A stretch of DNA of 64,000 nucleotides, from the NCBI GenBank assembly GCA_910589195.1, contig CAJUTC010000015.1:1-64000 (forward strand). Reading direction: 5' to 3'. This document shows, in pieces, positions 16,803-25,936 of this stretch (its first letter is position 1; every line of letters starts with the position of its first letter). Below the pieces are notes generated by a model. That model made no database searches and was not told the origin of the DNA. It worked only from the letters and a program-made list of their open reading frames with translations. The translations under genes and the position numbers were made by a program. The stretch comes from an uncultured Lachnospiraceae bacterium (GTDB lineage Bacteria; Bacillota; Clostridia; Lachnospirales; Lachnospiraceae).

Positions 16803-16884
16803 GAAACGCAAGTCGCAAAGGTTGTGGAACATGGTAAGCCATACATTTTGATAGAATGCAAGGACAGAAAGGTTGGGAACAAAT

Positions 16885-17541
16885 ATGAAATCTATATTAA
16901 TTATAGGAATGGGGAGGTTTGGCCAGCATTTGTGCCGGAATTTGGCCGCGCTGGATAATGAGATTATGATCGTAGACCAGGAAGAAGAACGTCTGGAAGA
17001 CATGCTTGCCCTGGTAGTCAGTGCAAAGATTGGCGACTGTACCAATGAAACCGTATTAAGAAGTTTGGGGGTGGCGAATTTTGATATTTGCTTCGTCTGT
17101 ATAGGAACAAATTTCCAGAGCAGCCTGGAGATTACCAGCCTGGTGAAAGAGCTGGGGGCGAAGTATGTTGTCAGCAAAGCAAACCGTGATATCCATGCCA
17201 AATTCCTGCTTCGGAACGGGGCGGACGAAGTGATTTATCCGGATCGGGATATAGCGGAAAAAATGGCAGTGCGCTATAGCGCTAACCACGTATTTGACTA
17301 TATTGAGTTAACAGAGGAATTTTCCATTTATGAAATACCTCCTGTTTTGGAATGGGTGGGGAAAAATTTAAAAGAGCTGATGCTGCGCAATATTTACCAT
17401 ATCAGTATTTTAGCAATCAAGGGATCCGAAGGCGCTATGAATATGATGCCATCAGCCGATTATGTGATTCAGGGAGATGATCATCTGATGGTGATCGGAA
17501 CAAAGGCGGATATTGACAAGATTCTGGGGAAACTGAAGTAA
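16885..17541 (+). CDS. ktrA: KtrA/TrkA-type RCK regulatory subunit of potassium uptake
   Basis: The 218-residue protein (from ATG 16885; a TTG four codons upstream is possible) begins with a Rossmann RCK-N domain, ILIIGMGRFGQHL, with an acidic residue at the end of strand 2 (MIVDQEEE). An RCK-C domain follows from about residue 138 (FSIYEIPPVLEWVGKNLKEL). It forms the cytosolic ring that gates the KtrB channel in response to ATP/ADP and, in many Firmicutes, c-di-AMP bound by the RCK-C part. It is separated from ktrB by 197 bases containing interleaved inverted repeats, so it may have its own control. Confidence 0.9.
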   Translation: MKSILIIGMGRFGQHLCRNLAALDNEIMIVDQEEERLEDMLALVVSAKIGDCTNETVLRSLGVANFDICFVCIGTNFQSSLEITSLVKELGAKYVVSKANRDIHAKFLLRNGADEVIYPDRDIAEKMAVRYSANHVFDYIELTEEFSIYEIPPVLEWVGKNLKELMLRNIYHISILAIKGSEGAMNMMPSADYVIQGDDHLMVIGTKADIDKILGKLK

Positions 17542-17631
17542 GAACGAATCATAGATAAGAATCCGATTTTATGATAATGGCTGAGATAAAGGGATTTGAT
17601 TTCAATGCGGATTCAGGGAAGGGAATCAATA

Positions 17632-18417
17632 ATGAAGATTACGTATTATGATATTGGATTAAATTTATTTTGCCGCCAGTTTCCGGATCCGGAAAGGGTT
17701 ATCCAGGATGCGGCAGAAGCGGGAGTGTGCTGCATTCTGACAGGAACCGATCGGCGGGAAAATCAAAAGATTGATCAGTTTGTGGCAGATCACCAGGTTT
17801 ACGGAACTGCCGGGATCCATCCTCACAATGCGGATTCTGCAAAAAAGGAGGATTTTGACTTCATTGAACAAGTGGCAGTCAGTAATCCGAAAATAGTAGC
17901 GATTGGAGAATGTGGTCTGGATTTTGATCGGATGTTTTCTTCAAAAGAAAACCAGATCCGGTGTCTGGAAAAGCACATTGTCCTGGCAGAGCGGCTGGAA
18001 AAACCTCTGTTTCTTCACGAACGATCAGCGGCAGATGAGTTTGTGAAACGATTTAAGAAGCACCCGGAAATCTGTAAAAAGTCAGTAGTCCACTGCTTTA
18101 CCGGAAATTCGGCTGTGCTAAAGCAATATCTTTCCATGGGATTTTCCATCGGCATTACCGGATGGATTTGTGACGACCGAAGGTCCGGGGATCTGAGGAA
18201 AGCTGTAAAGATGATTCCACTTGACCGGATATTAATTGAAACGGATGCCCCCTATTTAACGCCTCATAATGTGCCGGGTCTTGGGAGGACAAATGTGCCT
18301 CAAAATATCCGGTATGTGGCAAATCAATTGGCTGCCTGTATGGGAGTAGCGGAAGAAACCTTGCTGGAACATGCGAAAAACAATACGGAACGGCTTTTTG
18401 GGATCACTCCGGCATAA
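17632..18417 (+). CDS. tatD: TatD family metal-dependent deoxyribonuclease
   Basis: ATG 17632 follows GGGAAGGGA and gives 261 residues. The TIM-barrel metallohydrolase motifs are present: TAGIHPHNA, AIGECGLDFDR, PLFLHERSA, VHCFTG, ITGWICDDRR and IETDAPYLTP. The N-terminus is YYDIGLNLF rather than the D-x-H-x-H form of the YabD/YcfH group, so this belongs to the true TatD branch, which in E. coli also starts FDIGVNL and shares ITGW-C-D-RR. These are 3'-5' exonucleases linked to DNA repair and RNA turnover. Tail motif NTERLFGI is intact. Confidence 0.88.
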   Translation: MKITYYDIGLNLFCRQFPDPERVIQDAAEAGVCCILTGTDRRENQKIDQFVADHQVYGTAGIHPHNADSAKKEDFDFIEQVAVSNPKIVAIGECGLDFDRMFSSKENQIRCLEKHIVLAERLEKPLFLHERSAADEFVKRFKKHPEICKKSVVHCFTGNSAVLKQYLSMGFSIGITGWICDDRRSGDLRKAVKMIPLDRILIETDAPYLTPHNVPGLGRTNVPQNIRYVANQLAACMGVAEETLLEHAKNNTERLFGITPA

Positions 18418-18531
18418 GGTGATCAAATGGATTTTGGACAACAGGCTGGAAGCACTTTAGATGGATGCTTGACTTTCTCCTTTCTTTGTGCCAAAATAAA
18501 AATCGATGCGATACAATTAAGATGATACCAG

Positions 18532-18551
18532 GGTTAAAAGACTTTTTGACC
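18532..18551. promoter_or_regulatory. Palindrome upstream of the zinc GTPase gene
   Basis: GGTTAAAAG and TTTTTGACC form two half sites separated by two bases, about 105 bases before the COG0523 gene. The close spacing suits a protein-binding operator better than an RNA hairpin. It does not match the classical Bacillus Zur box, so the regulator is unknown. Confidence 0.3.
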
Positions 18552-18656
18552 TTAACATCAAAAGATACATTTATCAGGAAATTGATTTGAAAAGCGGCAG
18601 CTAATGGGATGGAAGGCGGCTGCCGGATAAAAGAGCAGAAAGAAGGACTTTATAAT

Positions 18657-19850
18657 ATGACAAAGATTGATGTAATCTCAGGTTTTTTAGGAGCAGGAAA
18701 AACTACGTTTATCAAAAAACTTTTAGAGGAAGCTGTTGCGGGCGAACAGGTGGTTTTAATTGAAAATGAATTTGGAGAAATCGGGATTGACGGAGGTTTT
18801 TTAAAGGATTCCGGGATTGAAATCCGTGAGATGAACTCCGGCTGTATCTGCTGTTCCCTGGTTGGTGACTTTGGCAAATCTCTGGCAGAAGTAATTACCA
18901 AGTATCAGCCGGAGCGGGTAATGATAGAACCCTCCGGAGTCGGCAAGCTTTCAGATGTAATGAAGGCAGTCCGTGACGTATCAGCAGATTTGGACGTGGT
19001 GCTTAACAGTTCCATAACTGTGGTGGATGTGAAAAAGTGTAATATGTATATGAAGAACTTCGGGGAATTTTTCAATAATCAGATTGAGTATGCCGGGAAT
19101 ATTGTGTTAAGCCGTACGGATATTGCGGATCATGAGAAAATTGAGAAAGCCGTGGCTATGATCCGGGAGCATAATAAGGACGCAACGATTATTACCACAC
19201 CATTAGCTCAGCTAAGCGGGACACAGCTTCTGGAAATTATCGAAAAACCGGATACAATGATGGCGGATTTACTGGCACAGGTAAAGGAATCGTATCATGG
19301 GCATCATGACGGGACAAAATGCCATCACCATGGGAATGGCCATGAAGAAGAATGTGAAGGTCATGCTCACCACGATCATCATGATGGAGAGGAATGCCAT
19401 GGCCATCATCATCACAGCGAAAACTGCCACGATCACCTTCACCACGATCATCATGATGGAGATGGCTGCCATGGCCACCATCACCACGGCGAAGAATGCC
19501 ATGATCATGAACATCATCATGATGGGGAATGCGGTTGTGGCTGCCATGATCACCATCATCATCATGCGGATGAAATTTTTACAAGCTGGGGACTGGAAAC
19601 AACTGTTCCATTTACCAGAAAAAAGCTGGAAGAGATTTTGGAAAAACTGGCGGAAACCACTGCTTTTGGGGAAGTACTCCGGGCGAAAGGAATGCTGCCG
19701 GGAGAGGAAGAAGGAACATGGCTGTATTTTGATTTGGTGCCAGAGCAGTATGAGATTCGGGAAGGGCAGCCGGATTATACCGGAAAGGTGTGCGTAATCG
19801 GCGCGCGTTTAAAAGAAGAACTGTTAAATCAGGCATTCGGGAAATGCTAA
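18657..19850 (+). CDS. COG0523 (CobW/Zng-type) GTPase with long His-rich metal-binding region
   Basis: ATG 18657 follows AGAAGGA, giving 397 residues. The GTPase has Walker A GFLGAGKTT (residues 9-17), the metal-binding CxCC motif in NSGCICCSL, a switch-like EPSGVG, and SRTD at the guanine-specificity position. A His/Asp/Glu/Cys-rich insert (19,293-19,568) with many HH and HHH runs follows, then the C-terminal CobW_C domain (ETTVPFTRKKLEEILEKLA). Such proteins insert zinc or other metals into client enzymes, and His-rich tails store or pass on metal. Proximity to znuACB supports zinc. The His-rich DNA is a degenerate CAT/CAC/GAT repeat and may vary in length between strains. Confidence 0.88.
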   Translation: MTKIDVISGFLGAGKTTFIKKLLEEAVAGEQVVLIENEFGEIGIDGGFLKDSGIEIREMNSGCICCSLVGDFGKSLAEVITKYQPERVMIEPSGVGKLSDVMKAVRDVSADLDVVLNSSITVVDVKKCNMYMKNFGEFFNNQIEYAGNIVLSRTDIADHEKIEKAVAMIREHNKDATIITTPLAQLSGTQLLEIIEKPDTMMADLLAQVKESYHGHHDGTKCHHHGNGHEEECEGHAHHDHHDGEECHGHHHHSENCHDHLHHDHHDGDGCHGHHHHGEECHDHEHHHDGECGCGCHDHHHHHADEIFTSWGLETTVPFTRKKLEEILEKLAETTAFGEVLRAKGMLPGEEEGTWLYFDLVPEQYEIREGQPDYTGKVCVIGARLKEELLNQAFGKC

Positions 19851-19950
19851 TAGCAGTTTGCTGCTTTTTAAAAGTTGTATTGCCAATAGGAATATGGCAT
19901 TCGGGTAACTCAATAAGGAACGTATTCGAGCATAACAGGAGTTTATGGGT

Positions 19951-20910
19951 ATGGCAGATTATGAGTTAGAGGACGACATGATACCAGTATTTTTAATTAA
20001 TGGTTTTCTGGAAGCCGGGAAGACACAGTTTTTACAGTTTACCATGGCTCAGGATTACTTCCAGACAGACGGGAAAACCCTTCTGATTATCTGTGAGGAA
20101 GGGGATACGGAGTATGATCAGGCTTTGCTGAAACGGACCGGGACTACAGCCGTTTATATCGAAGACCAAACACAATTGACTCCGGATTATCTGACAGAGC
20201 TGGAGCTTCTTAATAATCCGGAACGGGTATTAATCGAATGGAATGGCATGTGGAACCAGGATGGGCTTGTGCTTCCAAAAGACTGGTCCATTTACCAGCA
20301 GGTGACGATTTTAGACGGTTCCACGCTAAATCTTTATATTGCAAATATGAAACCCCTTTTAGGCGCTATGCTCCGCAATTCGGAGCTGGTAATTTGTAAC
20401 CGCTGCGACGGGGTTTCGGATGAAATGCTGACTGCTTACCGCCGGACAATCCGTGCCATGTGCCAGAACGGGCAGCTTATCTTGGAGGATAAGGAAGGGG
20501 AAATCCAGCAGGAAATGCTGGAGGAGGATTTACCCTATGATGTACATGCAGACTGTATCCGGATTGAGCCGGAGGATTTTGGAATTTGGTATTTTGACTG
20601 CATGGATGTACCGGAACGTTATGAAGGGAAGCTGGTGGAATTTACCGGAATGGTGCTGAAATCCCCGGATTTCCCAAAGAATTATTTTGTGCCGGGACGG
20701 ATGGCAATGACCTGTTGTGAGGCGGATATGACATTTATCGGCTATGTTTGCAAAGCCAGGGAAGCCAGAAACCTGGAAACAAAGCAGTGGGTTCATGTTA
20801 CGGCAAAGGTAGCATATGAGTATTGGAAGGATTATGGTGAAAAAGGCCCGGTTTTGTATGCGGAACGTGTTGAGCCCGCGGCAGAGATCCGGGAATATGT
20901 ACAGTTTTAG
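19951..20910 (+). CDS. CobW-like P-loop protein fused to a DUF1980/YcgQ-like C-terminal domain
   Basis: ATG 19951 is preferred to 19945 because AGGAG is then nine bases away. Of 319 residues, the first 190 form a divergent COG0523 GTPase with Walker A GFLEAGKTQF but without the CxCC motif of its neighbour; CNRCDG stands at the guanine-specificity site. From about residue 205, YEGKLVEFTGMVLKSPDF and RMAMTCCEADMTFIGYVCKA resemble the C-terminal domain of TIGR03943/DUF1980 proteins, which have a conserved CC near the same place. Those proteins pair with zinc-regulated permeases. The fusion suggests a metal-trafficking role; the exact function is unknown. Confidence 0.65.
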   Translation: MADYELEDDMIPVFLINGFLEAGKTQFLQFTMAQDYFQTDGKTLLIICEEGDTEYDQALLKRTGTTAVYIEDQTQLTPDYLTELELLNNPERVLIEWNGMWNQDGLVLPKDWSIYQQVTILDGSTLNLYIANMKPLLGAMLRNSELVICNRCDGVSDEMLTAYRRTIRAMCQNGQLILEDKEGEIQQEMLEEDLPYDVHADCIRIEPEDFGIWYFDCMDVPERYEGKLVEFTGMVLKSPDFPKNYFVPGRMAMTCCEADMTFIGYVCKAREARNLETKQWVHVTAKVAYEYWKDYGEKGPVLYAERVEPAAEIREYVQF

Positions 20911-21132
20911 AGTACGGTTCATCACTTGCGTGTTCAAGGGCACATTGGCAGCATAAAACAGGGATTGTTTGGATATAATTGGAAAAGCAGGTTGAAACCA
21001 GTTTACAATCAATTCGGAAAAGCAGGCTGCAATCAGCAAAACCATAAGGGGCATGAGTATAAAAAAGAAAGGCGACACGAAAGAATCAGACAGGATTCTG
21101 ACAAACGGTATAGTTGGGCAAGGACAGATAAT

Positions 21133-22752
21133 ATGAATGATACAAATTATGAAACGATTCTGAAACGCCGCAGGTATCGGCTGATAAAGGAACGGCGCAG
21201 GCGCAGGCGTAAGCTTATAATCCTGTATGGCGCAATGTTTTTTGTAGTTTTGGCAGTTTCTGTTACAGTTTACGGCCATTTTAAGGGAAACCGCCAGGAC
21301 GTGGTACAGGCAGAGCCAGAAGACCAACCTGGAGAGGAAGGACAGAAGAAAAGCGGCAGTGTAATTATATGGGTAAAAAGTTTATTTGGCGGAAAGGAAG
21401 AAATGGATGTAGTATCATCTTCGGATCCGCTTTCTCCAGAAGGAACCGTTTCGGAAGGGGAACTTACAGGCGAAGGTGACAATTCAGAATTAATCCTGTC
21501 TTCTGGTGAAGGAGATGAAGGGGATGGTACTGATACAGAGCTGGATCTGAATACGCCAGGAGGACGGCTTGCGGATTTGCTTGCGCGGGCAGAGCGCCTT
21601 GCTGCCGGTTACGACTATGATGGGGCGATTGCGCTGATTTCCAGTAATAGCGAGTTTGCCTCTTCTGAGGAAGCAGTGGCTGCAATCGCCAATTATGAAA
21701 CCATAAAAACAACATTAGTGGAACAGGATATCAGCCAGATTCCACATGTGTTTTTCCATTCAATTATTATGGATACCGCAAAAGCCTTTGATGGTGACTC
21801 AGACACAAAAGGCTACAATCAGGTTATGACAACCAAAAGCGAGCTGGACAAGATTTTGCTGGAGCTTTATAACCGGGGATTTGTTCTGGTGCGGCTTCAT
21901 GATATGGCTCATGAAGAGCTGGATGAAAACGGTTCGGCTAAGATGGTAAAGGGAAGCATTATGCTACCGGAAGGAAAGAAACCCATTGTTATGTCACAGG
22001 ATGACGTGTGCTATTATGAGTATATGGATGGAGACGGTTTTGCCAGCCGGATTATTATTGGCCAGGATGGCAAACCAACCTGTGAAATGAAGATGGATGA
22101 CGGCACCGTATCCGTAGGAGCATATGACCTGGTTCCGATTTTGGAAGAGTTTATTAATGAGCATCCGGATTTCTCTTATAAAGGCGCAAGGGCAGTGATT
22201 GCGTTTACTGGATATGAGGGGATTTTAGGATACCGCACGGCTGCTTCTTACCGTGATAAAAATCCAAATTATGAGGCAGACCGCCAGCAGGCCACGGCAG
22301 TAGCCCAGTGCCTGCGGGACAATGGCTGGGAACTTGCTTCCCATAGCTGGGGGCACCGCAATTTGGGAACGATTGATATGGAAGACTTCCAGGCGGATAC
22401 CAATAAATGGGAAGCAGAAGTGGAGTCCTTGATTGGGCCTACTGATATTATCCTTTATCCCTTTGGGGGAGACATTGCGGATTGGCATTCTTACGGTTTT
22501 GACAATCAGAGGTATGCGTATCTTTATAATGTAGGGTTCCGGTATTTCTGTAATGTGGATTCCAGCCAAAACTGGGTGCAGCTTGGAAATACGTACCTGC
22601 GTCAGGGTCGGCGGAACCTGGATGGTTACCGGATGTGGCAGGACATTGCCGCGGCCCAGGAGGGCGGAAGCGGAAAGCGCAGGCTGGATGATTTGTTCCG
22701 TTCGGAGGATGTATTTGACTGGAGCCGCCCGACTCCGGTAGAGTGGAATTAA
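21133..22752 (+). CDS. Membrane-anchored polysaccharide deacetylase-like protein
   Basis: The frame is open from 20926, but ATG 21133 is the likely start: it precedes an Arg/Lys-rich cytosolic tip (LKRRRYRLIKERRRRRRK) and a single membrane anchor (YGAMFFVVLAVSVTVYG). The 539-residue product then has an acidic Ser/Gly/Glu linker, a short helical repeat (residues about 140-180) and a NodB-like domain. FHSIIMDTAKAF starts the barrel; QDDVCYYEYMDGDGF holds the DD metal/base motif; LASHSWGHRNLG is the HSxxH motif; and YPFGGD follows. It probably removes acetyl groups from cell-wall or surface sugars outside the membrane. It converges with the carboxypeptidase gene and the stops overlap. Confidence 0.8.
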   Translation: MNDTNYETILKRRRYRLIKERRRRRRKLIILYGAMFFVVLAVSVTVYGHFKGNRQDVVQAEPEDQPGEEGQKKSGSVIIWVKSLFGGKEEMDVVSSSDPLSPEGTVSEGELTGEGDNSELILSSGEGDEGDGTDTELDLNTPGGRLADLLARAERLAAGYDYDGAIALISSNSEFASSEEAVAAIANYETIKTTLVEQDISQIPHVFFHSIIMDTAKAFDGDSDTKGYNQVMTTKSELDKILLELYNRGFVLVRLHDMAHEELDENGSAKMVKGSIMLPEGKKPIVMSQDDVCYYEYMDGDGFASRIIIGQDGKPTCEMKMDDGTVSVGAYDLVPILEEFINEHPDFSYKGARAVIAFTGYEGILGYRTAASYRDKNPNYEADRQQATAVAQCLRDNGWELASHSWGHRNLGTIDMEDFQADTNKWEAEVESLIGPTDIILYPFGGDIADWHSYGFDNQRYAYLYNVGFRYFCNVDSSQNWVQLGNTYLRQGRRNLDGYRMWQDIAAAQEGGSGKRRLDDLFRSEDVFDWSRPTPVEWN

Positions 22753-24080
22753 GCTTGTGGCAAAAGGGAGATGGAAAAGCGAGAAGAAGAAGCGTTTCCA
22801 TTTCCCAGGAGCCATATTCGGATTAGGTTTTTGAAATAGTCAGAGAAAGAAGCTTTCTCTACACTGTTTTGAAAACGGATGGGGATTTGGCCAATTTTTG
22901 AGCCATTTAAGCTGTAGCTGAGCCATCCAGCCTGTTCGCCTGCTTTTATGGGGGCTTCGGCAAATTCCTGAACCACCAGATCTTTTTCAATTCCGGAAAA
23001 ATCTTCCCCTTTCAGGCTCAGATAGGAGAAGGTTCCGTCATAGGTTAAGGAAACCATGTCTTCTTTTCCGTTTTTAACAGGTATCTGGGGGAGTGGTGGC
23101 ATTTGGGTATCCTGATACATACGGCAGTTGGCATAGCCGTAGTTTAACAAGGTTAAGGCATCTCCGAACCTGGCCTTATAGTCAGGAGCCGCCATAATCG
23201 AAGCGATTAACCGGATGCCATCCTTTTCCGCGGTTCCGGAAAAACAGTATTTGGCTAACGAGGTGGATCCGGTTTTCAGTCCGGTAACGGTAAAGTTGGT
23301 TGCCATTTTTAACAGCTTATTGGTATTAGAAAGGCCGAATTCCTTTGTGCCCTGCTTGGTAACATGGGTTATGGTATCCATCCAGATGGTGGAGTAATTA
23401 TGTATTTGCGGGTAACGGTTGATTAGTTCCCGGCTCATTAAGGCAATATCCCTGGCAGTGGTAACATGGGTAAGGGAATCGGTAAGGCCGCAGCAGTCTT
23501 CAAAATGGGTATTTTTCATCCCTAAGCCAGCGGCACGCTCATTCATCTGCTTTACAAATTCGGCTTCGCTTCCGGCAATGTACTCAGCCATAGCGACAGA
23601 GGCGTCATTTCCAGAGGCGATTACAATACATTTAATCAGAGTTTCAACCGACTGGATTTCGCCTTCTTCCAGGAAAACCTGGGAACCTCCCATAGATTTG
23701 GCATAGGCACTGGTCGTAACGGAATCAGTCATCTGGATTTTTCCGGATTCCAGCGCGTCAAAAATTAATAATAGTGTCATGATTTTCGTAATGCTGGCAG
23801 GGCTTCTGGGTTCGTCGGCATTTTTTTCGTATAAAACCTGCCCGGTGGTTGCTTCCATTAACAAAGCGGAAGGGGCGCTGACTTCCGGCCCGCTGTCAGA
23901 AGAAGCTGAAACTTGGGCATTGGCAAAAACAGCATCCTGAGTCTGCCCGGCTAAATCTGGCTGTGTATTTGCTGTTTTAACAGCCGCTGCGGATAAAAAC
24001 AGGAAAGGGTATAAGGCTGGTTGAAACGTAAGGATCAAGGTAAGCAGGAATGACAGAAAGATATGGGGAATCGGTTTCAT
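22749..24080 (-). CDS. D-alanyl-D-alanine carboxypeptidase (DacF/PBP5-like)
   Basis: This 443-residue protein has a signal peptide (SFLLTLILTFQPALYPFLFLS). The peptidase S11 motifs are in order: SITK (SxxK), SGN (SxN) and KTG in TGLKTGSTS. A beta-rich PBP5_C-like domain follows (residues about 320-415), then a hydrophobic or amphipathic C-terminal end (YFKNLIRIWLLGNG) that would anchor it to the membrane. It trims the terminal D-Ala of peptidoglycan pentapeptides, limiting cross-linking. It overlaps the deacetylase stop and is divergent from a second carboxypeptidase gene 207 bases away. Confidence 0.9.
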   Translation of the reverse strand: MKPIPHIFLSFLLTLILTFQPALYPFLFLSAAAVKTANTQPDLAGQTQDAVFANAQVSASSDSGPEVSAPSALLMEATTGQVLYEKNADEPRSPASITKIMTLLLIFDALESGKIQMTDSVTTSAYAKSMGGSQVFLEEGEIQSVETLIKCIVIASGNDASVAMAEYIAGSEAEFVKQMNERAAGLGMKNTHFEDCCGLTDSLTHVTTARDIALMSRELINRYPQIHNYSTIWMDTITHVTKQGTKEFGLSNTNKLLKMATNFTVTGLKTGSTSLAKYCFSGTAEKDGIRLIASIMAAPDYKARFGDALTLLNYGYANCRMYQDTQMPPLPQIPVKNGKEDMVSLTYDGTFSYLSLKGEDFSGIEKDLVVQEFAEAPIKAGEQAGWLSYSLNGSKIGQIPIRFQNSVEKASFSDYFKNLIRIWLLGNGNASSSRFSISLLPQA

Positions 24081-24287
24081 GGTTTGCTCCGTTTTAACAT
24101 TCTCTTTCTAGTTTATGGAAGATGGTTTGCAGATATGCCAGTTGGGCCTGCCATACACCAGGAGAAATCTTTCGCAATAGAAATGTTAAAAAATTGTAAG
24201 CAGAATATTATAACAGAAAAGGCTTTTTATGTTATACTTGACCAAGAAAGCTAATAAGTGTATGGCAAAATATGGAGGATCATACGT

Positions 24288-25655
24288 ATGAGAAGAGGAA
24301 AGAAATTGCTTTGCCTGGGCGTGGCGATCAGTATACTAGGTGCGAATGCGGCGTTTGGAGAATCGTATATCCCGCCAAATCCATTAACGGGAAGCACATC
24401 GGGGACATTTGGCGATTTATACCAGGGGCCAGGCTATCCGGGAACATGGCCAGGGGATCCATCAGGAAATGGAACAATCCAGCAGCCAGGAAACGGCTCG
24501 GTTCAGCAGCCGGAAACAAATGCCGGCCAGCAGCCAGGAAACGGCTCAGTTCAGCAGCCGGACACAAATACCAGCCAACCGGCAGGAGTAGAAGGCGGCC
24601 AACAAGGGGAAGCGTCTGCCCAGCTTCCGGTAGTGGAAGCGGAGGGAGCTGTGCTACTAGACTGTAAAACGGGGCAGGTTCTTTTTGAGAAGAATGGATA
24701 CAACCAATTTTTTCCGGCCAGCATTACAAAGATTATGACGGCGCTTCTTACGGTAGAGAACTGCAATTTAAACGACATCGTAACATTTTCTGAAACAGCT
24801 ACCACCAATTTGGAATCCGGTGCGGTTACCCTTAACCTGACAGGAGGTGATCAGCTTACGGTAGAACAGTGTTTGTACGCGCTGCTTCTGAAGTCGGCAA
24901 ATGAGGTTGCCAATGGTCTGGCAGAGCATATGGCGGGAAGCACAGAGGCATTTGCCTGGCAGATGAATGCCAGGGCAGCCAGCCTTGGCTGTAGGGGAAC
25001 CAATTTTGTAAATCCTAACGGTCTTAACAATGAAGCCCATGTAACCACACCTTACGATATGGCCTTAATCGCGCGGGCCGCTTATGCTAATCCGGTTTTA
25101 TCAAAGATTTCGACCACAACTTCCTATCAGATGCCGGCTACGAAAAAAAGTGAAGCAAAAGTGATTACGATGGGACATAAGATGAACTATCCTACGGATT
25201 CCCGCTATTATCCCGGCATGGTGGGCGGGAAAACAGGCTATACTTCAAAAGCAAAGAATACACTGGTAACTTGTGTGGAAAAGGACGGGGTACGTCTGGT
25301 GGCAGTTGTGATGAAGGCAAGCGGAACCCACTACACGGACACCCGGGCAATGTTAGATTACGGGTTTGCGCTGGCAGCGTCCGGCACAATTGGCGCTGCA
25401 CCGGAAGCAGCCGTTCCGGCTCAAACGGATCCAAACTCCCAGGGGATGCCGGAACCGGGAACCGAGATTCGGACAGGCTGGAGGAAAAGCGGCGAGAGCT
25501 GGTATTATTTTCAGGTGTCAGGGGATGTTGTTACCAGCAATTGGATAAAGTCTGGCGATAATTGGTACTACTTAGGGGAAGACGGCAGTATGCTAACTAA
25601 TACGACAACCCCAGACGGATATTATGTAGGGCCGGACGGAGCCTGGCAGCCATGA
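24288..25655 (+). CDS. D-Ala-D-Ala carboxypeptidase with Gln/Pro repeats and cell-wall-binding repeats
   Basis: ATG 24288 has GGAGG nine bases before it; the protein has 455 residues. After a signal peptide comes a Gly/Pro/Gln/Asn-rich linker with near-identical repeats of the type QQPGNGSVQQP (24,475-24,570). The S11 peptidase domain has SITK, SAN (SxN) and KTG in VGGKTGYTS. The C-terminus has two to three choline-binding-type repeats (GWRKSGESWYYF, SNWIKSGDNWYYLGEDGSM), which attach proteins to wall polymers in Clostridia. It is therefore a wall-bound rather than membrane-bound paralogue of the DacF-like protein next door. The linker DNA repeats could expand or contract. Confidence 0.88.
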   Translation: MRRGKKLLCLGVAISILGANAAFGESYIPPNPLTGSTSGTFGDLYQGPGYPGTWPGDPSGNGTIQQPGNGSVQQPETNAGQQPGNGSVQQPDTNTSQPAGVEGGQQGEASAQLPVVEAEGAVLLDCKTGQVLFEKNGYNQFFPASITKIMTALLTVENCNLNDIVTFSETATTNLESGAVTLNLTGGDQLTVEQCLYALLLKSANEVANGLAEHMAGSTEAFAWQMNARAASLGCRGTNFVNPNGLNNEAHVTTPYDMALIARAAYANPVLSKISTTTSYQMPATKKSEAKVITMGHKMNYPTDSRYYPGMVGGKTGYTSKAKNTLVTCVEKDGVRLVAVVMKASGTHYTDTRAMLDYGFALAASGTIGAAPEAAVPAQTDPNSQGMPEPGTEIRTGWRKSGESWYYFQVSGDVVTSNWIKSGDNWYYLGEDGSMLTNTTTPDGYYVGPDGAWQP

Positions 25656-25797
25656 TACATAAGATGATTTCAAACGTTTCAGAATCGTTTCATATCAAGT
25701 TTTAGCAATGCGCTGCCTGACATTATTTGGCTTAATTTTGAAGAAGACAAGCTGATAGCTCAAGAAGAGCATTGCCGCGTAGAAAAAGAATGAAAGG

Positions 25798-25842
25798 AAA
25801 ATCCAGCAAAACACATTGGTGACGCGTTTTGCTGGATTTTTT
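25798..25842. terminator. Bidirectional intrinsic terminator
   Basis: AAAATCCAGCAAAA and TTTTGCTGGATTTT form a perfect 14-bp stem with A/T runs on both outer sides. It lies between the convergent carboxypeptidase and debranching enzyme genes and can serve both. Confidence 0.88.
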
Positions 25843-25936
25843 CGCCAACCGTTTCATACAAAATGGATGCTGTCTGGCTGACAGGGATGTCTGTCTGTTG
25901 CAGTTGGAAGGGGTGTAAACCCGCCGCAAATTAAAA

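Noticed and set aside
19269..19797. Met/Ile/Val-rich frames on both strands over the His-rich region
   Set aside because: They are shadows of the CAT/CAC/GAT repeats coding for the His-rich tract of the COG0523 protein.
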